Of a DNA stretch of 64,000 bases, positions 9,054 to 17,966 are shown one piece after another. The DNA comes from Flavobacterium omnivorum (lineage in GTDB: Bacteria; Bacteroidota; Bacteroidia; Flavobacteriales; Flavobacteriaceae). The notes beneath the pieces were generated by a model. That model saw only the letters and a program-made list of their open reading frames with translations, was not told where the DNA came from and made no database searches. The translations under genes and the position numbers were made by a program. The stretch's first letter is position 1; each line of letters starts with the position of its first letter. Where the stretch lies: the NCBI RefSeq assembly GCF_900099915.1, contig NZ_FNDB01000003.1, positions 292,226-356,225 of the forward strand. The letters run 5' to 3'.

Positions 9054-9650
9054 ATGAAAAAGATTTTAAAATTTAGTTTAGTGTTAGCCGCAGTAGTATT
9101 GACTGCCGCACAAGCACACGCCGGAAACGCAGATTTTTCACTGGATTTAATAAAAGAAGAGGGGAAAACGGTAAGTTTTAATTTGAAAGAGACAAAGAAA
9201 ATTAATTTGTCCATTTATGACACCAATGACAGTTTAATCTATCAGGAAAAAGTTACTTCTGAAGACAATATCAGCAGAACATACGATTTGACTGCTTTGC
9301 CAGACGGAATCTACTTCTTGAAAGCAGAGAGTGATCTTAAAATTTCAAAATATAAAATTGAAGTTGTAGGTAACAAAGCTAAATTATCAGCTGATGCTAT
9401 TTCTGAAGTGTACAAACCAGTTTTGGAAAACAAAAACGGAATGGTCACTGTTAACATTTTAAACCTTGGAAAAGCTCCGGTTACTGTTGCCATTTACAAC
9501 TCTGAGGAAAACGAAGTGTATAATGAGACTTTGACCGTTGATCTTTATGTGGGTAAAATATTTGATTTAACTAGTGCACCAAGTTCAAAATATACGTTTG
9601 AGATTACTTATAACGGAAATACATATATTGAAACTGTGACTACCAAGTAG
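9054..9650 (+). CDS. Secreted protein with two T9SS-tail-like beta domains
   Basis: 198 residues. A signal peptide covers residues 1-23 (cleavage near AHA-GNA). The mature protein contains two similar stretches of about 80 residues: INLSIYDTNDSLIYQEKV through DGIYFLKAES, then VTVAIYNSEENEVYNETL through KYTFEITYNG. Both have the strand order and the I-Y-F-x-ameliorated GIYFLK-type end seen in T9SS C-terminal sorting domains. Here they make up almost the whole protein rather than a tail on a larger cargo. No catalytic motif is visible. It probably acts outside the cytoplasm. It is monocistronic, with a strong terminator at 9675-9701. Confidence 0.82.
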   Translation: MKKILKFSLVLAAVVLTAAQAHAGNADFSLDLIKEEGKTVSFNLKETKKINLSIYDTNDSLIYQEKVTSEDNISRTYDLTALPDGIYFLKAESDLKISKYKIEVVGNKAKLSADAISEVYKPVLENKNGMVTVNILNLGKAPVTVAIYNSEENEVYNETLTVDLYVGKIFDLTSAPSSKYTFEITYNGNTYIETVTTK

Positions 9651-9674
9651 TGATTAAATAAATAGTCGTAGTTA

Positions 9675-9704
9675 AAAGGCTGTCTTTTAGGACAGCCTTT
9701 TGTT
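9675..9704. terminator. Bidirectional terminator
   Basis: A perfect 10-bp stem (AAAGGCTGTC at 9675-9684 with its complement at 9691-9700), loop of 6, with A-run and T-run on the two sides. It separates convergent genes and can serve both. Confidence 0.85.
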
Positions 9705-9738
9705 GTAGTGAAAAATTGAAAACACTACAATTTATAGT

Positions 9739-10455
9739 TTAATTACAACCATCTATCCCGCAGCTGTTTCCATCAGTAGTGTTTAATAGCGTTGGTTTAG
9801 CTTCAAATTTGCCCTCTTCCCATACTTTTTCCAATGTTTTCACAAATGTCTCCACATGTTGCGCACCCGAAACTGCATATTTATTATCGAAAACAAAGAA
9901 TGGAACACCTTGAACACCGATAGATTGCGCCTCATTAATATCTTGCTGTACTTCATCTGCGTAAGCATTAGAATGCAATACTTCATTAATGGATTCAGCA
10001 TTCAAACCAACTTCCAGTCCAAATGCTTTCAATGTATCCAAATCATTAATATTCTTACCATCCGTTAAATAGGCTTTAAACAACAACTCTTCAAGGTCAT
10101 TTGCCATATTATACTTTTTAGCCAAATGCAACAAGCGATGTGCATGCAATGAATTGGCCATAATCGCTTTTTCAAAATGAAAATCCAATCCTGAATTTTT
10201 AGCATTCTGCGTCATATCATCAAGCATTCCTTGAGCCCAATCTGAATCTTTTCTATATTTTTCTGCCAAATGCTCGACCATATTATCTTCTGGAGAAGCG
10301 ATAAAACGTGGGTCCAACTGAAAACTCTTCCATTCAATCTCGACTGCGTCCTTATGTTCAAAATTTTGTAAAGCACCTTCTATTCTTCTTTTTCCGATGT
10401 AACAAAATGGACACATGATATCGGACCAGATTTGTATTTTTAATGTATTCTGCAT
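9739..10455 (-). CDS. DsbA-family oxidoreductase, FrnE/2-hydroxychromene isomerase-like
   Basis: 238 residues, the usual FrnE length. It has a thioredoxin-fold active site C15-P-F-C18 in WSDIMCPFCYIGKRRIEG and a cis-Pro loop in SIGVQGVPFFVFDNKYAVSGAQ. An all-alpha insertion lies between. There is no signal peptide, so it is likely cytoplasmic and unlike periplasmic DsbA. The C-terminal CGIDGC adds a second Cys pair. FrnE proteins are linked to thiol redox balance and stress tolerance; the exact substrate is unknown. Upstream, a 16-bp palindrome overlaps the likely -7 box, suggesting direct repression. Confidence 0.92.
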   Translation of the reverse strand: MQNTLKIQIWSDIMCPFCYIGKRRIEGALQNFEHKDAVEIEWKSFQLDPRFIASPEDNMVEHLAEKYRKDSDWAQGMLDDMTQNAKNSGLDFHFEKAIMANSLHAHRLLHLAKKYNMANDLEELLFKAYLTDGKNINDLDTLKAFGLEVGLNAESINEVLHSNAYADEVQQDINEAQSIGVQGVPFFVFDNKYAVSGAQHVETFVKTLEKVWEEGKFEAKPTLLNTTDGNSCGIDGCN

Positions 10456-10470
10456 CTTCTTTTATTTAAT

Positions 10471-10501
10471 AATGATTAAATCATTTGTATATACAAATTT
10501 A
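10471..10501 (-). promoter_or_regulatory. Overlapping palindromes on the dsbA-like gene promoter
   Basis: A perfect 16-bp palindrome (ATTTGTATATACAAAT, 10483-10498) overlaps a TAAATTTG -7 box on the minus strand (10494-10501). A second odd palindrome with 7-bp arms (AATGATT-A-AATCATT) lies next to it at 10471-10485. This is the form expected for a dimeric repressor operator. The regulator is not known. Confidence 0.5.
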
Positions 10502-10582
10502 CGAAAAACAAACAGAAAATGAGCATACATTGTATTTATATTATGAATAGACAAATTAGAATTAGTTTACAATAGAGCATAA

Positions 10583-10614
10583 AAAAACCATCAACATTGC
10601 TATTGATGGTTTTT
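10583..10614 (-). terminator. Terminator of the nuo operon
   Basis: A 12-bp stem (10583-10594 with 10603-10614, AAAAACCATCAA and complement) lies just downstream of the nuoN stop, with a T-run on the minus strand. Confidence 0.85.
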
Positions 10615-10634
10615 GAATTATCTTAAAATTTGGC

Positions 10635-12005
10635 TTATGCCAATAAATCTAGTACTAAAGAAGGAAACAATCCTAACGCGATGTTCAAAACAATAGCTAC
10701 AACAGCCACTGCATAAATTACAAATGGCGTTTGTTTCTTATCTTCATTTGGCTCTTTGGAATACATTGCTAAAATCAATTTAAAGTAGTAACCCACACTT
10801 ATAATAGAGTTCACCACGGCAACTAGTACTAACGCTAAATAACCCGCCTGAATCGTTTGGCTAAATAAAACCAACTTACCAAAGAATCCCGCAAAAATAG
10901 GAATACCTGCCATAGAAAGTAATGAAGCAGTAAGAATAGCCGCTAACAAAGGATTCGTTTTTCCTAAACCATGAAAATTCACAACATCTTCATTATCTCT
11001 ATTTTTACAAACGTATAAGATTACACTAAAAGCAGCGATTCCAGATAGCGAATACGCTGAAGCATAATATAACAAACTTCCGGCTGAAGTGGATAGACTA
11101 AGTAAAGTCATTAACATGAATCCTGCATGTGAAATACCGGAGAAAGCCAACATCCTTTTTACATTTGTTTGTCTTAATGCCATAATATTTCCTATGGTCA
11201 TTGACGCCATAGAAATCACTACTACAACAATTTTGAACGACTCCGAAACATCAGCATTCATAACGGATAACAATTTGTACAAAGTAGCCATAGCAACTAC
11301 CTTAGCCAAGGTACTCATTAATGCGGTTGTCAATGCTGGAGAACCTTCATATACGTCTGGTGCCCAAAAGTGAAATGGAACTGCAGCCACTTTAAACAAC
11401 ATTCCTATCGTCACTAATACAATTCCAATAGGAAACCATACAGGCAACTCCGCTGATTGTGATAATTCACTGATTTCAGTAACATCAAAACTTCCCATCG
11501 CTCCATAAATCAAACAGATACCAAAAAGAATAATTCCTGAAGCAAAAGATCCCATTAAGAAATACTTCATTCCCGCCTCATTACTCTTTAGATTCATACG
11601 ATCACTAGCAGCAAGTACATAAAGGGAAATAGACAATACTTCGATTCCTAAAAAGAACATGGCTAAGTTTCCAAAAGAAACCATTGCCACTGCCCCAGCC
11701 AATAAAAATATTTTTATGGCAATGTAATCAGAGATTTTAGATTGGTGATTTTCGTAAAAATTATGTCCTAAAGTCACTAAGAAAATAGTTAGAACAATAA
11801 ATAAAGAGGAAAAAGCAGTCGAAAATTTACTCACAACAATCATATTGTTATAGTAACTTTCTGTTGAATTAAATTCAGAGATAGTCAAACCAAGAACTCC
11901 TAACAATCCAATAATTGTAAGTGGCACAATGGCTTTTCGTAAATTAAAAATTTCAAATAAAAGGCATAAAACACCTAATCCTATTATAGCTATTAATGTA
12001 TTCAT
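10635..12005 (-). CDS. nuoN: NADH-quinone oxidoreductase subunit N
   Basis: 456 residues, almost wholly hydrophobic with about 13-14 transmembrane helices. It is one of three antiporter-like proton-pumping subunits of complex I in the inner membrane. Family motifs include FFLGIEVLSISLYVLAA, PFHFWAPDVYEGSP with the conserved surroundings of the TM7-8 Lys/Pro helix, and RQTNVKRMLAFSGISHAGFM. It is the last gene of the nuo operon; a strong terminator follows 20 bp later. It starts 13 bp after the nuoM stop. Confidence 0.96.
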   Translation of the reverse strand: MNTLIAIIGLGVLCLLFEIFNLRKAIVPLTIIGLLGVLGLTISEFNSTESYYNNMIVVSKFSTAFSSLFIVLTIFLVTLGHNFYENHQSKISDYIAIKIFLLAGAVAMVSFGNLAMFFLGIEVLSISLYVLAASDRMNLKSNEAGMKYFLMGSFASGIILFGICLIYGAMGSFDVTEISELSQSAELPVWFPIGIVLVTIGMLFKVAAVPFHFWAPDVYEGSPALTTALMSTLAKVVAMATLYKLLSVMNADVSESFKIVVVVISMASMTIGNIMALRQTNVKRMLAFSGISHAGFMLMTLLSLSTSAGSLLYYASAYSLSGIAAFSVILYVCKNRDNEDVVNFHGLGKTNPLLAAILTASLLSMAGIPIFAGFFGKLVLFSQTIQAGYLALVLVAVVNSIISVGYYFKLILAMYSKEPNEDKKQTPFVIYAVAVVAIVLNIALGLFPSLVLDLLA

Positions 12006-12018
12006 TTTTTTACTTGAC

Positions 12019-13461
12019 TTAGTTTATTCGGTTTATTTGAATTAAAATTTCTTCAAGACTTGGTGTGATCAAATCTATAATCGGTTTTGGATACATTCCA
12101 AAAAAGAATAACACGGCGATTACTAGTACCAAAGTTATCCCTTCGTTGCCACTTACATCCGTAAATATTCGTGTATTAGTTTCACCTAACATGGACTGTT
12201 GAAACATTTTCAACATATAATAGGCTCCTAATATTATCGTAGTTCCTCCTAAAATGGCAAACCAAATATTAATTTGTGAAAGACTGTATAAAACAGTAAA
12301 TTCTCCAACAAAGTTAAACGTAGATGGCAAAGCCACTGAAGCCAAAACCAAGATTAAAAACATGGAGGTGAATTTCGGTGTCTGCGAACGAATACCTCCC
12401 ATTTCAGCAATTACTCTAGTTTCATATCGTCTAAAAATGATTTCTGCAATATAAAACAATCCAACAACTACAAATCCATGAGCAATCATTTGTAAAACTG
12501 CTCCACGTAATCCGTCTAAAGTCAAAGTGTAGCTACCTGCAGCAATTAAACCCACGTGCGCTAAGGACGAATAGGCCAATAATTTCTTTAAATCTTTCTG
12601 TTTCAAAGCCACGATAGATCCGTAAATCACACCTGCAATCCCAAGTCCAATAAAAACATACATGTACTCTTTGGCTGCTAATGGCGCCAAAGGCAATTGC
12701 CAACGAATAACGCTATACAATCCCATTTTTAACATGATCCCAGATAAAAGCATGGTTCCAACGGTCGGTGCTTTTTGGTACACATTGGCTTGCCAAGTAT
12801 GAAAAGGAATTAATGGAATCTTTATGGCGTACGCCAAGAAAAAAGCAAGGAATATCCACAATTGTTCTGTAGCAGACAAATTTACTTTGTACAAATCCTC
12901 TAATAAAAAGCTTCCCGCTTTTTGATACAAATAAACAAATGATACTAGCATGAACAAGGAACCTGCTAGGGTATAAATAAAGAACTTAACAACTGCTTTT
13001 TTACGATCTTCTACATCTCCGTTACCCCAGACAAGTGCGATGAAGTAAATAGGAATTAAAGATAATTCCCAAAAAATATAATACAATAAACCGTCTGATG
13101 CTAAGAATGTTCCTGCCATTGCAAACGACATAAACAAAATTAATGCATAAAATGATTTGGAATTTTTATATTGGTTCCCGAAAGAAGAAAATATAATGAT
13201 AGGAGTTAAAATAGTAGTTAGTAAAAGCATAGCCAAAGACAATCCATCTGCTTTCAGCGCAAAAGATATATTAGGCTGTGTGATCCACTGATTGATGAAA
13301 CTAATATTTTCACCTAAATTATAGTGATTTAATAATGCAATAGAAGCGCCTGCAGCAGCTAAGCTAAAGAACAATGCTACTTTTGAAGCTAGTTTATCAC
13401 CCGCGAGAAAGGTTGCAAAAGCACCAACTAAAAGAATAATTAAAATAAGAGATACGTTCAT
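12019..13461 (-). CDS. nuoM: NADH-quinone oxidoreductase subunit M
   Basis: 480 residues, antiporter-like membrane subunit of complex I. Diagnostic stretches are YYIFWELSLIPIYFIAL with the conserved TM5 Glu, IPFHTWQANVYQKAP, and KQKDLKKLLAYSSLAHVG with the TM8 Lys. About 14 transmembrane helices are expected. It is nine bases from nuoL upstream, in the expected L-M-N order, so it is co-translated with its partners. Confidence 0.97.
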   Translation of the reverse strand: MNVSLILIILLVGAFATFLAGDKLASKVALFFSLAAAGASIALLNHYNLGENISFINQWITQPNISFALKADGLSLAMLLLTTILTPIIIFSSFGNQYKNSKSFYALILFMSFAMAGTFLASDGLLYYIFWELSLIPIYFIALVWGNGDVEDRKKAVVKFFIYTLAGSLFMLVSFVYLYQKAGSFLLEDLYKVNLSATEQLWIFLAFFLAYAIKIPLIPFHTWQANVYQKAPTVGTMLLSGIMLKMGLYSVIRWQLPLAPLAAKEYMYVFIGLGIAGVIYGSIVALKQKDLKKLLAYSSLAHVGLIAAGSYTLTLDGLRGAVLQMIAHGFVVVGLFYIAEIIFRRYETRVIAEMGGIRSQTPKFTSMFLILVLASVALPSTFNFVGEFTVLYSLSQINIWFAILGGTTIILGAYYMLKMFQQSMLGETNTRIFTDVSGNEGITLVLVIAVLFFFGMYPKPIIDLITPSLEEILIQINRIN

Positions 13462-13470
13462 AATGAAAAA

Positions 13471-15354
13471 TTATTGAGCTAAAAATAAATAAGAAACAAT
13501 GGCACAAAGTCCTAAAACAAAGGCAAAAAGATAAAGACCTATACTTCCGTTTTGTACTTTCTTTCCTTGATAACTTATTTCGTTGGTCAGTTTTCCGAAT
13601 CCAAAAACCAAAGCTGATAAACCTGATTCTACTGTATCTCTGAAAAAACGAGACAAGAAATTAACAGGTTTCACAAAAATAGTATCATAAAATTCATCAA
13701 CATAATATTTATTGTAAAGCACTTTAGAAAATCCTGTAATCATTGCATCTTCACTTGGGACAGCATTTTGCTTTATGTATTTGGCGTAAGCAATACCAAT
13801 CCCAACTAATCCGCCTATAACAGCAATAGCCATCAAGATATATTCAGTAGTTCCTAAATGGTGTTCAGCAGTTGCTAACTTAGGTAAAATAGGCGTCAAA
13901 TATTCATTCAACCAACTATTTCCAGGCAAACTAATCAATCCACCGATAGTAGCTAAAAATGCTAGAACAATCAACGGGATGGTGATCAACGGAGAACTTT
14001 CGTGCAAATGGTGTTTTTGCTCTGCAGTTCCTCTAAATTCTTTAAAGAAAGTCAAGAACATTAAACGGAACATATAAAAAGCAGTCATTATAGAGGCAAT
14101 AGAAGCCACAACCCATAACGGTATGTTATGATGAAACGCCACTAATAAAATTTCATCCTTAGAGAAAAAACCAGAAAACAATGGAACTCCTGAAATAGCT
14201 AATGACGCAATTAACATCGTAGCAAATGTAATTGGCATGGCGCTTTTCAAACCACCCATGTTGCGCATATCTTGTTCTCCGTGCAACGCGTGAATAACAG
14301 AACCGGATCCTAAGAACAAACAAGCTTTGAAGAAAGCGTGAGTGATCACATGGAAAACAGCCACTTCATAAGCGCCCAATCCCAAGGCAAGAAACATTAA
14401 TCCCAATTGTGAAACGGTAGAATAAGCCAATACTTTTTTAATGTCATTTTGAACTAAACCAATTGTTGCAGCTACTAAAGCTGTAACAGCTCCCACTATG
14501 GCAATTATATTTTGAACATCCGGAGTCAAATCAAACAAGAAATTTAATCTGGTAATCATAAAAATCCCTGCAGTAACCATCGTCGCTGCGTGAATCAATG
14601 CCGATACTGGTGTTGGTCCTGCCATCGCATCCGGTAACCACGTATATAAGGGTATTTGTGCGGACTTACCACAAGCTCCAATAAACAAAGCAAAAGCAGC
14701 TACAGAAAGCCAATACATATTAAGATCAGTTGCACCAGAAATAGCCGTTTTCAATGTGGCAAAATCTAAAGTAGAAAATAACATTCCTAAAATAAAAATC
14801 CCAATCAACAACCCTAAATCACCAATACGATTCATAATGAATGCCTTTTTTGCCGCATCATTAAATTCTTGGTTTTTATGCCAGAATCCAATCAACAAAT
14901 AGGAACAAAGACCAACGCCTTCCCACCCTAAAAACATCACTAATAAGTTGCTTCCAATTACTAGTGTAATCATGAAAAAAACAAACAGATTCAAATAGGC
15001 AAAATATTTATGCATATTCTCATCATCATGCATGTAATTGATCGAATACAAATGAATCAATGAACCAATTCCAGTAACAAATAGCAACCATAAAACAGAT
15101 AATTGATCTAATTGAAATCCAAAATCAACTTTAAAATTACTAATTTGAATCCATTCAAAAAGTGAAATATGAATTCCTTCTGGTATTGCAGCAATTGCTC
15201 CAAAGAAATAAAATGTCACCGCAAATGAAACAGCAACAGCAATTGTCCCGATTATTCCGGATACTGTTTTTCCCAAACGCGATCCAAAGAAAATATTTAA
15301 TAAAAATCCTAAAAAAGGAGCTGATAATAAGAGTAAAGCTAAATTCGTATTCAT
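13471..15354 (-). CDS. nuoL: NADH-quinone oxidoreductase subunit L
   Basis: 627 residues, matching the family. It is the distal proton-pumping subunit of complex I, carrying the long lateral helix at its C-terminus. Motifs are FLGWEGVGLCSYLLIGFW, IPLYTWLPDAMAGPTPVSAL (very strongly conserved), and QNDIKKVLAYSTVSQLG. The C-terminal region (about 500-627) has the amphipathic lateral helix and a final anchor helix. It begins 6 bp after the nuoK stop. Confidence 0.97.
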   Translation of the reverse strand: MNTNLALLLLSAPFLGFLLNIFFGSRLGKTVSGIIGTIAVAVSFAVTFYFFGAIAAIPEGIHISLFEWIQISNFKVDFGFQLDQLSVLWLLFVTGIGSLIHLYSINYMHDDENMHKYFAYLNLFVFFMITLVIGSNLLVMFLGWEGVGLCSYLLIGFWHKNQEFNDAAKKAFIMNRIGDLGLLIGIFILGMLFSTLDFATLKTAISGATDLNMYWLSVAAFALFIGACGKSAQIPLYTWLPDAMAGPTPVSALIHAATMVTAGIFMITRLNFLFDLTPDVQNIIAIVGAVTALVAATIGLVQNDIKKVLAYSTVSQLGLMFLALGLGAYEVAVFHVITHAFFKACLFLGSGSVIHALHGEQDMRNMGGLKSAMPITFATMLIASLAISGVPLFSGFFSKDEILLVAFHHNIPLWVVASIASIMTAFYMFRLMFLTFFKEFRGTAEQKHHLHESSPLITIPLIVLAFLATIGGLISLPGNSWLNEYLTPILPKLATAEHHLGTTEYILMAIAVIGGLVGIGIAYAKYIKQNAVPSEDAMITGFSKVLYNKYYVDEFYDTIFVKPVNFLSRFFRDTVESGLSALVFGFGKLTNEISYQGKKVQNGSIGLYLFAFVLGLCAIVSYLFLAQ

Positions 15355-15360
15355 TATAGT

Positions 15361-15681
15361 TTATCCTTTTAAGTTTTTTAAATTATCGATAGTAATGGAG
15401 CCCAAGTTTCTAAAAATAGAAACTAAAATTGCTAATCCCACGGCAACTTCTGCGGCAGCAACAGCCATCGAGAAAAACACAAAAACTTGTCCTTGCGCAT
15501 CTTGATGATAAGTCGAAAATGCTACGAACAAAAGATTCACGGCATTCAGCATTATTTCTATCGACATAAATACGATAATGGCATTTCGTCTGTACAATAC
15601 TCCGAAAACACCAATACAAAAAAGTATTACGCTTAGGAATATATAATTTTCAATACCAATGTGGTTTAAAATATTGTTCAT
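15361..15681 (-). CDS. nuoK: NADH-quinone oxidoreductase subunit K
   Basis: 106 residues with three transmembrane helices. The two membrane Glu residues of the family are visible in [13 protein letters not shown] and [12 protein letters not shown] chose the ATG at 15681 ([15 protein letters not shown]) because it gives the family length of about 100 residues and starts 1 bp past the nuoJ stop. The frame is open for 15 codons further upstream, but that would overlap nuoJ and adds a basic, non-conserved tail. Confidence 0.94.
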   Translation of the reverse strand: MNNILNHIGIENYIFLSVILFCIGVFGVLYRRNAIIVFMSIEIMLNAVNLLFVAFSTYHQDAQGQVFVFFSMAVAAAEVAVGLAILVSIFRNLGSITIDNLKNLKG

Positions 15682-15682
15682 C

Positions 15683-16195
15683 TTATTTTTGCAATTTTTC
15701 TTTTTTAGACAATAATACCGTTCCAATCATAGCAACTAAAAGTAGAATAGAAGCAAATTCAAAAGGAACCATATATTCATTCAATAGTACTTTACCCAAT
15801 ACTTTTATAGACTGATAATCTTCGCCAGTAGTTACATATTCTCCAACAATAGGTTTTGAGTTGATGAAGATTGCGATCAATATTAAACAAATTAAGCAAA
15901 AAGAAACAATTGCTCCTAAGCGCGTAATCCTAGGTCGGTGCACTTCTTTTTCTTCATTCAAATTCATCAACATAATGGTAAACAAGAACAAAATCATAAT
16001 CGCTCCAGAGTACACAATAATATGAACAATCGCTAAAAACTGGGAGTTTAATAAAAGATAATGACCAGCTATCGAAAAGAAACAAATCACTAAATAAATA
16101 GCACTATGTATTGGATTTCTACTGAAGATTGTCAAAAAAGCGGTTGCTAAAGTCACCGCGGATAGTACGCAAAAAATTATAAGTATCGTAGACAT
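15683..16195 (-). CDS. nuoJ: NADH-quinone oxidoreductase subunit J
   Basis: 170 residues, five predicted transmembrane helices. Visible family features are [23 protein letters not shown] and the [19 protein letters not shown] stretch, the region that contains the pi-bulge helix linking quinone reduction to proton pumping. Its ATG overlaps the nuoI stop by one base, and nuoK follows directly. Confidence 0.95.
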   Translation of the reverse strand: MSTILIIFCVLSAVTLATAFLTIFSRNPIHSAIYLVICFFSIAGHYLLLNSQFLAIVHIIVYSGAIMILFLFTIMLMNLNEEKEVHRPRITRLGAIVSFCLICLILIAIFINSKPIVGEYVTTGEDYQSIKVLGKVLLNEYMVPFEFASILLLVAMIGTVLLSKKEKLQK

Positions 16196-16740
16196 TAATT
16201 AGCGTTTTTAAGTTGAGCATTTTTCATTGCGATATCTAAAGGCATGACTAATTTATCTTTTCCAAAAATAAAATCTTCTCTTTCGTAACTCGAAGGAACT
16301 AATACTTTGGAGGTAGTCAAGTAAATTGCATCTTTAGGACAAGCCTCTTCACACAAGCCACAAAAAATACAACGCAACATATTAATTTCATAAATAGAAG
16401 CATATTTTTCTTCTCTGTACAAATGTTTTTCATCGGCTTTGCGTTCTTCTGCCTTCATCGTAATTGCTTCCGCTGGACAAGATAAAGCACACAAACCACA
16501 AGCGGTACAGTTCTCACGACCTTCTTCATCACGTTTCAGCATGTGCTGACCGCGATAAACCGGACTCATTTCACGCACCTGCTCTGGATATTGAATCGTT
16601 ACTTTTCTGGTAAACAAATGCTGAATTGTAATTATCAATCCTTTGACAATCGCAACTAAATACATTCTTTCCCAAAAAGTCATCTCCTTGTTAGAGACTA
16701 GCTTTTTTCTCCCCGATAAGGATATACTTTCTATACTCAT
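16195..16740 (-). CDS. nuoI: NADH-quinone oxidoreductase subunit I, two [4Fe-4S] clusters
   Basis: 181 residues. It is the peripheral-arm ferredoxin-like subunit that passes electrons towards cluster N2. Two cluster motifs are complete: CTACGLCALSCP and CIFCGLCEEACP. YRGQHMLKRDEEGRENC before the first motif is also typical. The N-terminal 35 residues vary; an internal Met at residue 20 is an alternative start. The gap to nuoH upstream is 173 bp and holds a large palindromic repeat, so nuoI-N expression may depend on read-through. Confidence 0.95.
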   Translation of the reverse strand: MSIESISLSGRKKLVSNKEMTFWERMYLVAIVKGLIITIQHLFTRKVTIQYPEQVREMSPVYRGQHMLKRDEEGRENCTACGLCALSCPAEAITMKAEERKADEKHLYREEKYASIYEINMLRCIFCGLCEEACPKDAIYLTTSKVLVPSSYEREDFIFGKDKLVMPLDIAMKNAQLKNAN

Positions 16741-16764
16741 TTTTTATTTTATTTGAAGCTGCTT

Positions 16765-16855
16765 CCTGCTATCCGTTTCAATCTTTAATCCTGAACTTGT
16801 TTCAGAATCCTGAAACAAGTTCAGGATTAAAGGATTTTCACTACTATCAGGGCTA
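16765..16855. repeat. Dispersed repeat, copy A: conserved flanks around a 22-bp-arm hairpin
   Basis: A perfect inverted repeat with 22-bp arms (16784-16805 and 16810-16831) and a 4-base loop lies within the nuoH-nuoI gap. It contains CCTGAACTTGTTTCAG and its complement. The flanks 16765-16786 and 16829-16855 match those of copy B at 41419-41440 and 41463-41489 in 18 of 22 and 25 of 27 positions, while the hairpin cores are unrelated. It could be a mobile palindromic element or a structured RNA. Confidence 0.75.
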
Positions 16856-16913
16856 GGGCTTTTTTGTCTCAATTCAATTTTACCTTACTATTTCTTACTC
16901 GCCAATAAGATTG

Positions 16914-17966
16914 TTAAAAACCAAAATAGGCTGCAATATCTGCTCTTAACATGACAATTCCAGTAATCATAATATTTACAATCGATAATGGAATTAGTAT
17001 CCTCCATCCCAAATGCATCAATTGATCGTATCTGAATCTTGGAATAGTCCATCGAACCCACATAAAGAAAAATATAAACCCACACAATTTGATAAACAAA
17101 GCACCAAATCCCATTATATTGGCAATATTTACACCCCAATTTTCAACAACCCAACTCATTCCTGGATAATTATATCCACCAAAAAATAAAACTGCTAAAA
17201 TGGTAGAGGAGATAAACATATTGGCATATTCAGCAAATAAATAGAATCCCATTTTCATCGACGAATATTCTGTGTGGTATCCTCCAATTAATTCTGTTTC
17301 ACATTCAGCTAAATCAAAAGGTGTTCTGTTGGCTTCTGCGAAAGCACAAATTAAAAAGATAATAAAAGATAAGGGTTGGTAGAAAACATTCCAATCCATT
17401 CCAGCTTGTTGCGCCGAAATTTCTCTTAAACTTAAAGTTCCAGTCATCATCAATAAGGCAATCAAGGAAAGCCCCATGGCCACTTCATAAGAAACCATTT
17501 GTGAAGCAGCACGAACCGCCCCAATCAAGGAGAATTTATTATTTGAAGCCCAACCTCCAATCATAATTCCATAAACTCCCACGGATACAACTCCAATAAA
17601 ATATAATAAACCTATATTCAAATCAGTGGCTTGTAATAAAATATCTCTTCCAAACAGGTGCAATCTGTCTCCCCAGGGAATAACCGCGCTTGTCATCAAA
17701 GCCGTACTCATTGCAATGGCAGGACCTACAAAAAACAAAAACCGATTTGGTGTATTAGGTTCAAATTCCTCTTTAGAAAATAATTTTAAACCATCTGCTA
17801 GCGGTTGAAACAATCCAAAAGGACCCGCTCTATTAGGACCAACACGATCTTGAAGCCAAGCGGCCACCTTACGTTCAGCCCAAGTGGAATACATTGCCAT
17901 CAACATTGTTAAAGCAAAAACCGCTACAATAATGACACCTTTTTCTATGATAATAGTACTATCCAT
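16914..17966 (-). CDS. nuoH: NADH-quinone oxidoreductase subunit H
   Basis: 350 residues with about eight transmembrane helices. It forms part of the quinone-binding chamber where the membrane and peripheral arms meet. Motifs are AWLQDRVGPNRAGPFGLFQP, ANRTPFDLAECETELIGGYH, and the FFMWVRWTIPRFRYDQLM segment. Length is normal. It overlaps the end of nuoG by 8 bp. The next gene, nuoI, follows after a repeat-bearing gap. Confidence 0.97.
   Translation of the reverse strand: MDSTIIIEKGVIIVAVFALTMLMAMYSTWAERKVAAWLQDRVGPNRAGPFGLFQPLADGLKLFSKEEFEPNTPNRFLFFVGPAIAMSTALMTSAVIPWGDRLHLFGRDILLQATDLNIGLLYFIGVVSVGVYGIMIGGWASNNKFSLIGAVRAASQMVSYEVAMGLSLIALLMMTGTLSLREISAQQAGMDWNVFYQPLSFIIFLICAFAEANRTPFDLAECETELIGGYHTEYSSMKMGFYLFAEYANMFISSTILAVLFFGGYNYPGMSWVVENWGVNIANIMGFGALFIKLCGFIFFFMWVRWTIPRFRYDQLMHLGWRILIPLSIVNIMITGIVMLRADIAAYFGF

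Noticed and set aside
15682..15726. Longer N-terminus for nuoK
   Set aside because: It would overlap nuoJ and adds a basic tail that the family lacks; the ATG at 15681 gives normal length.
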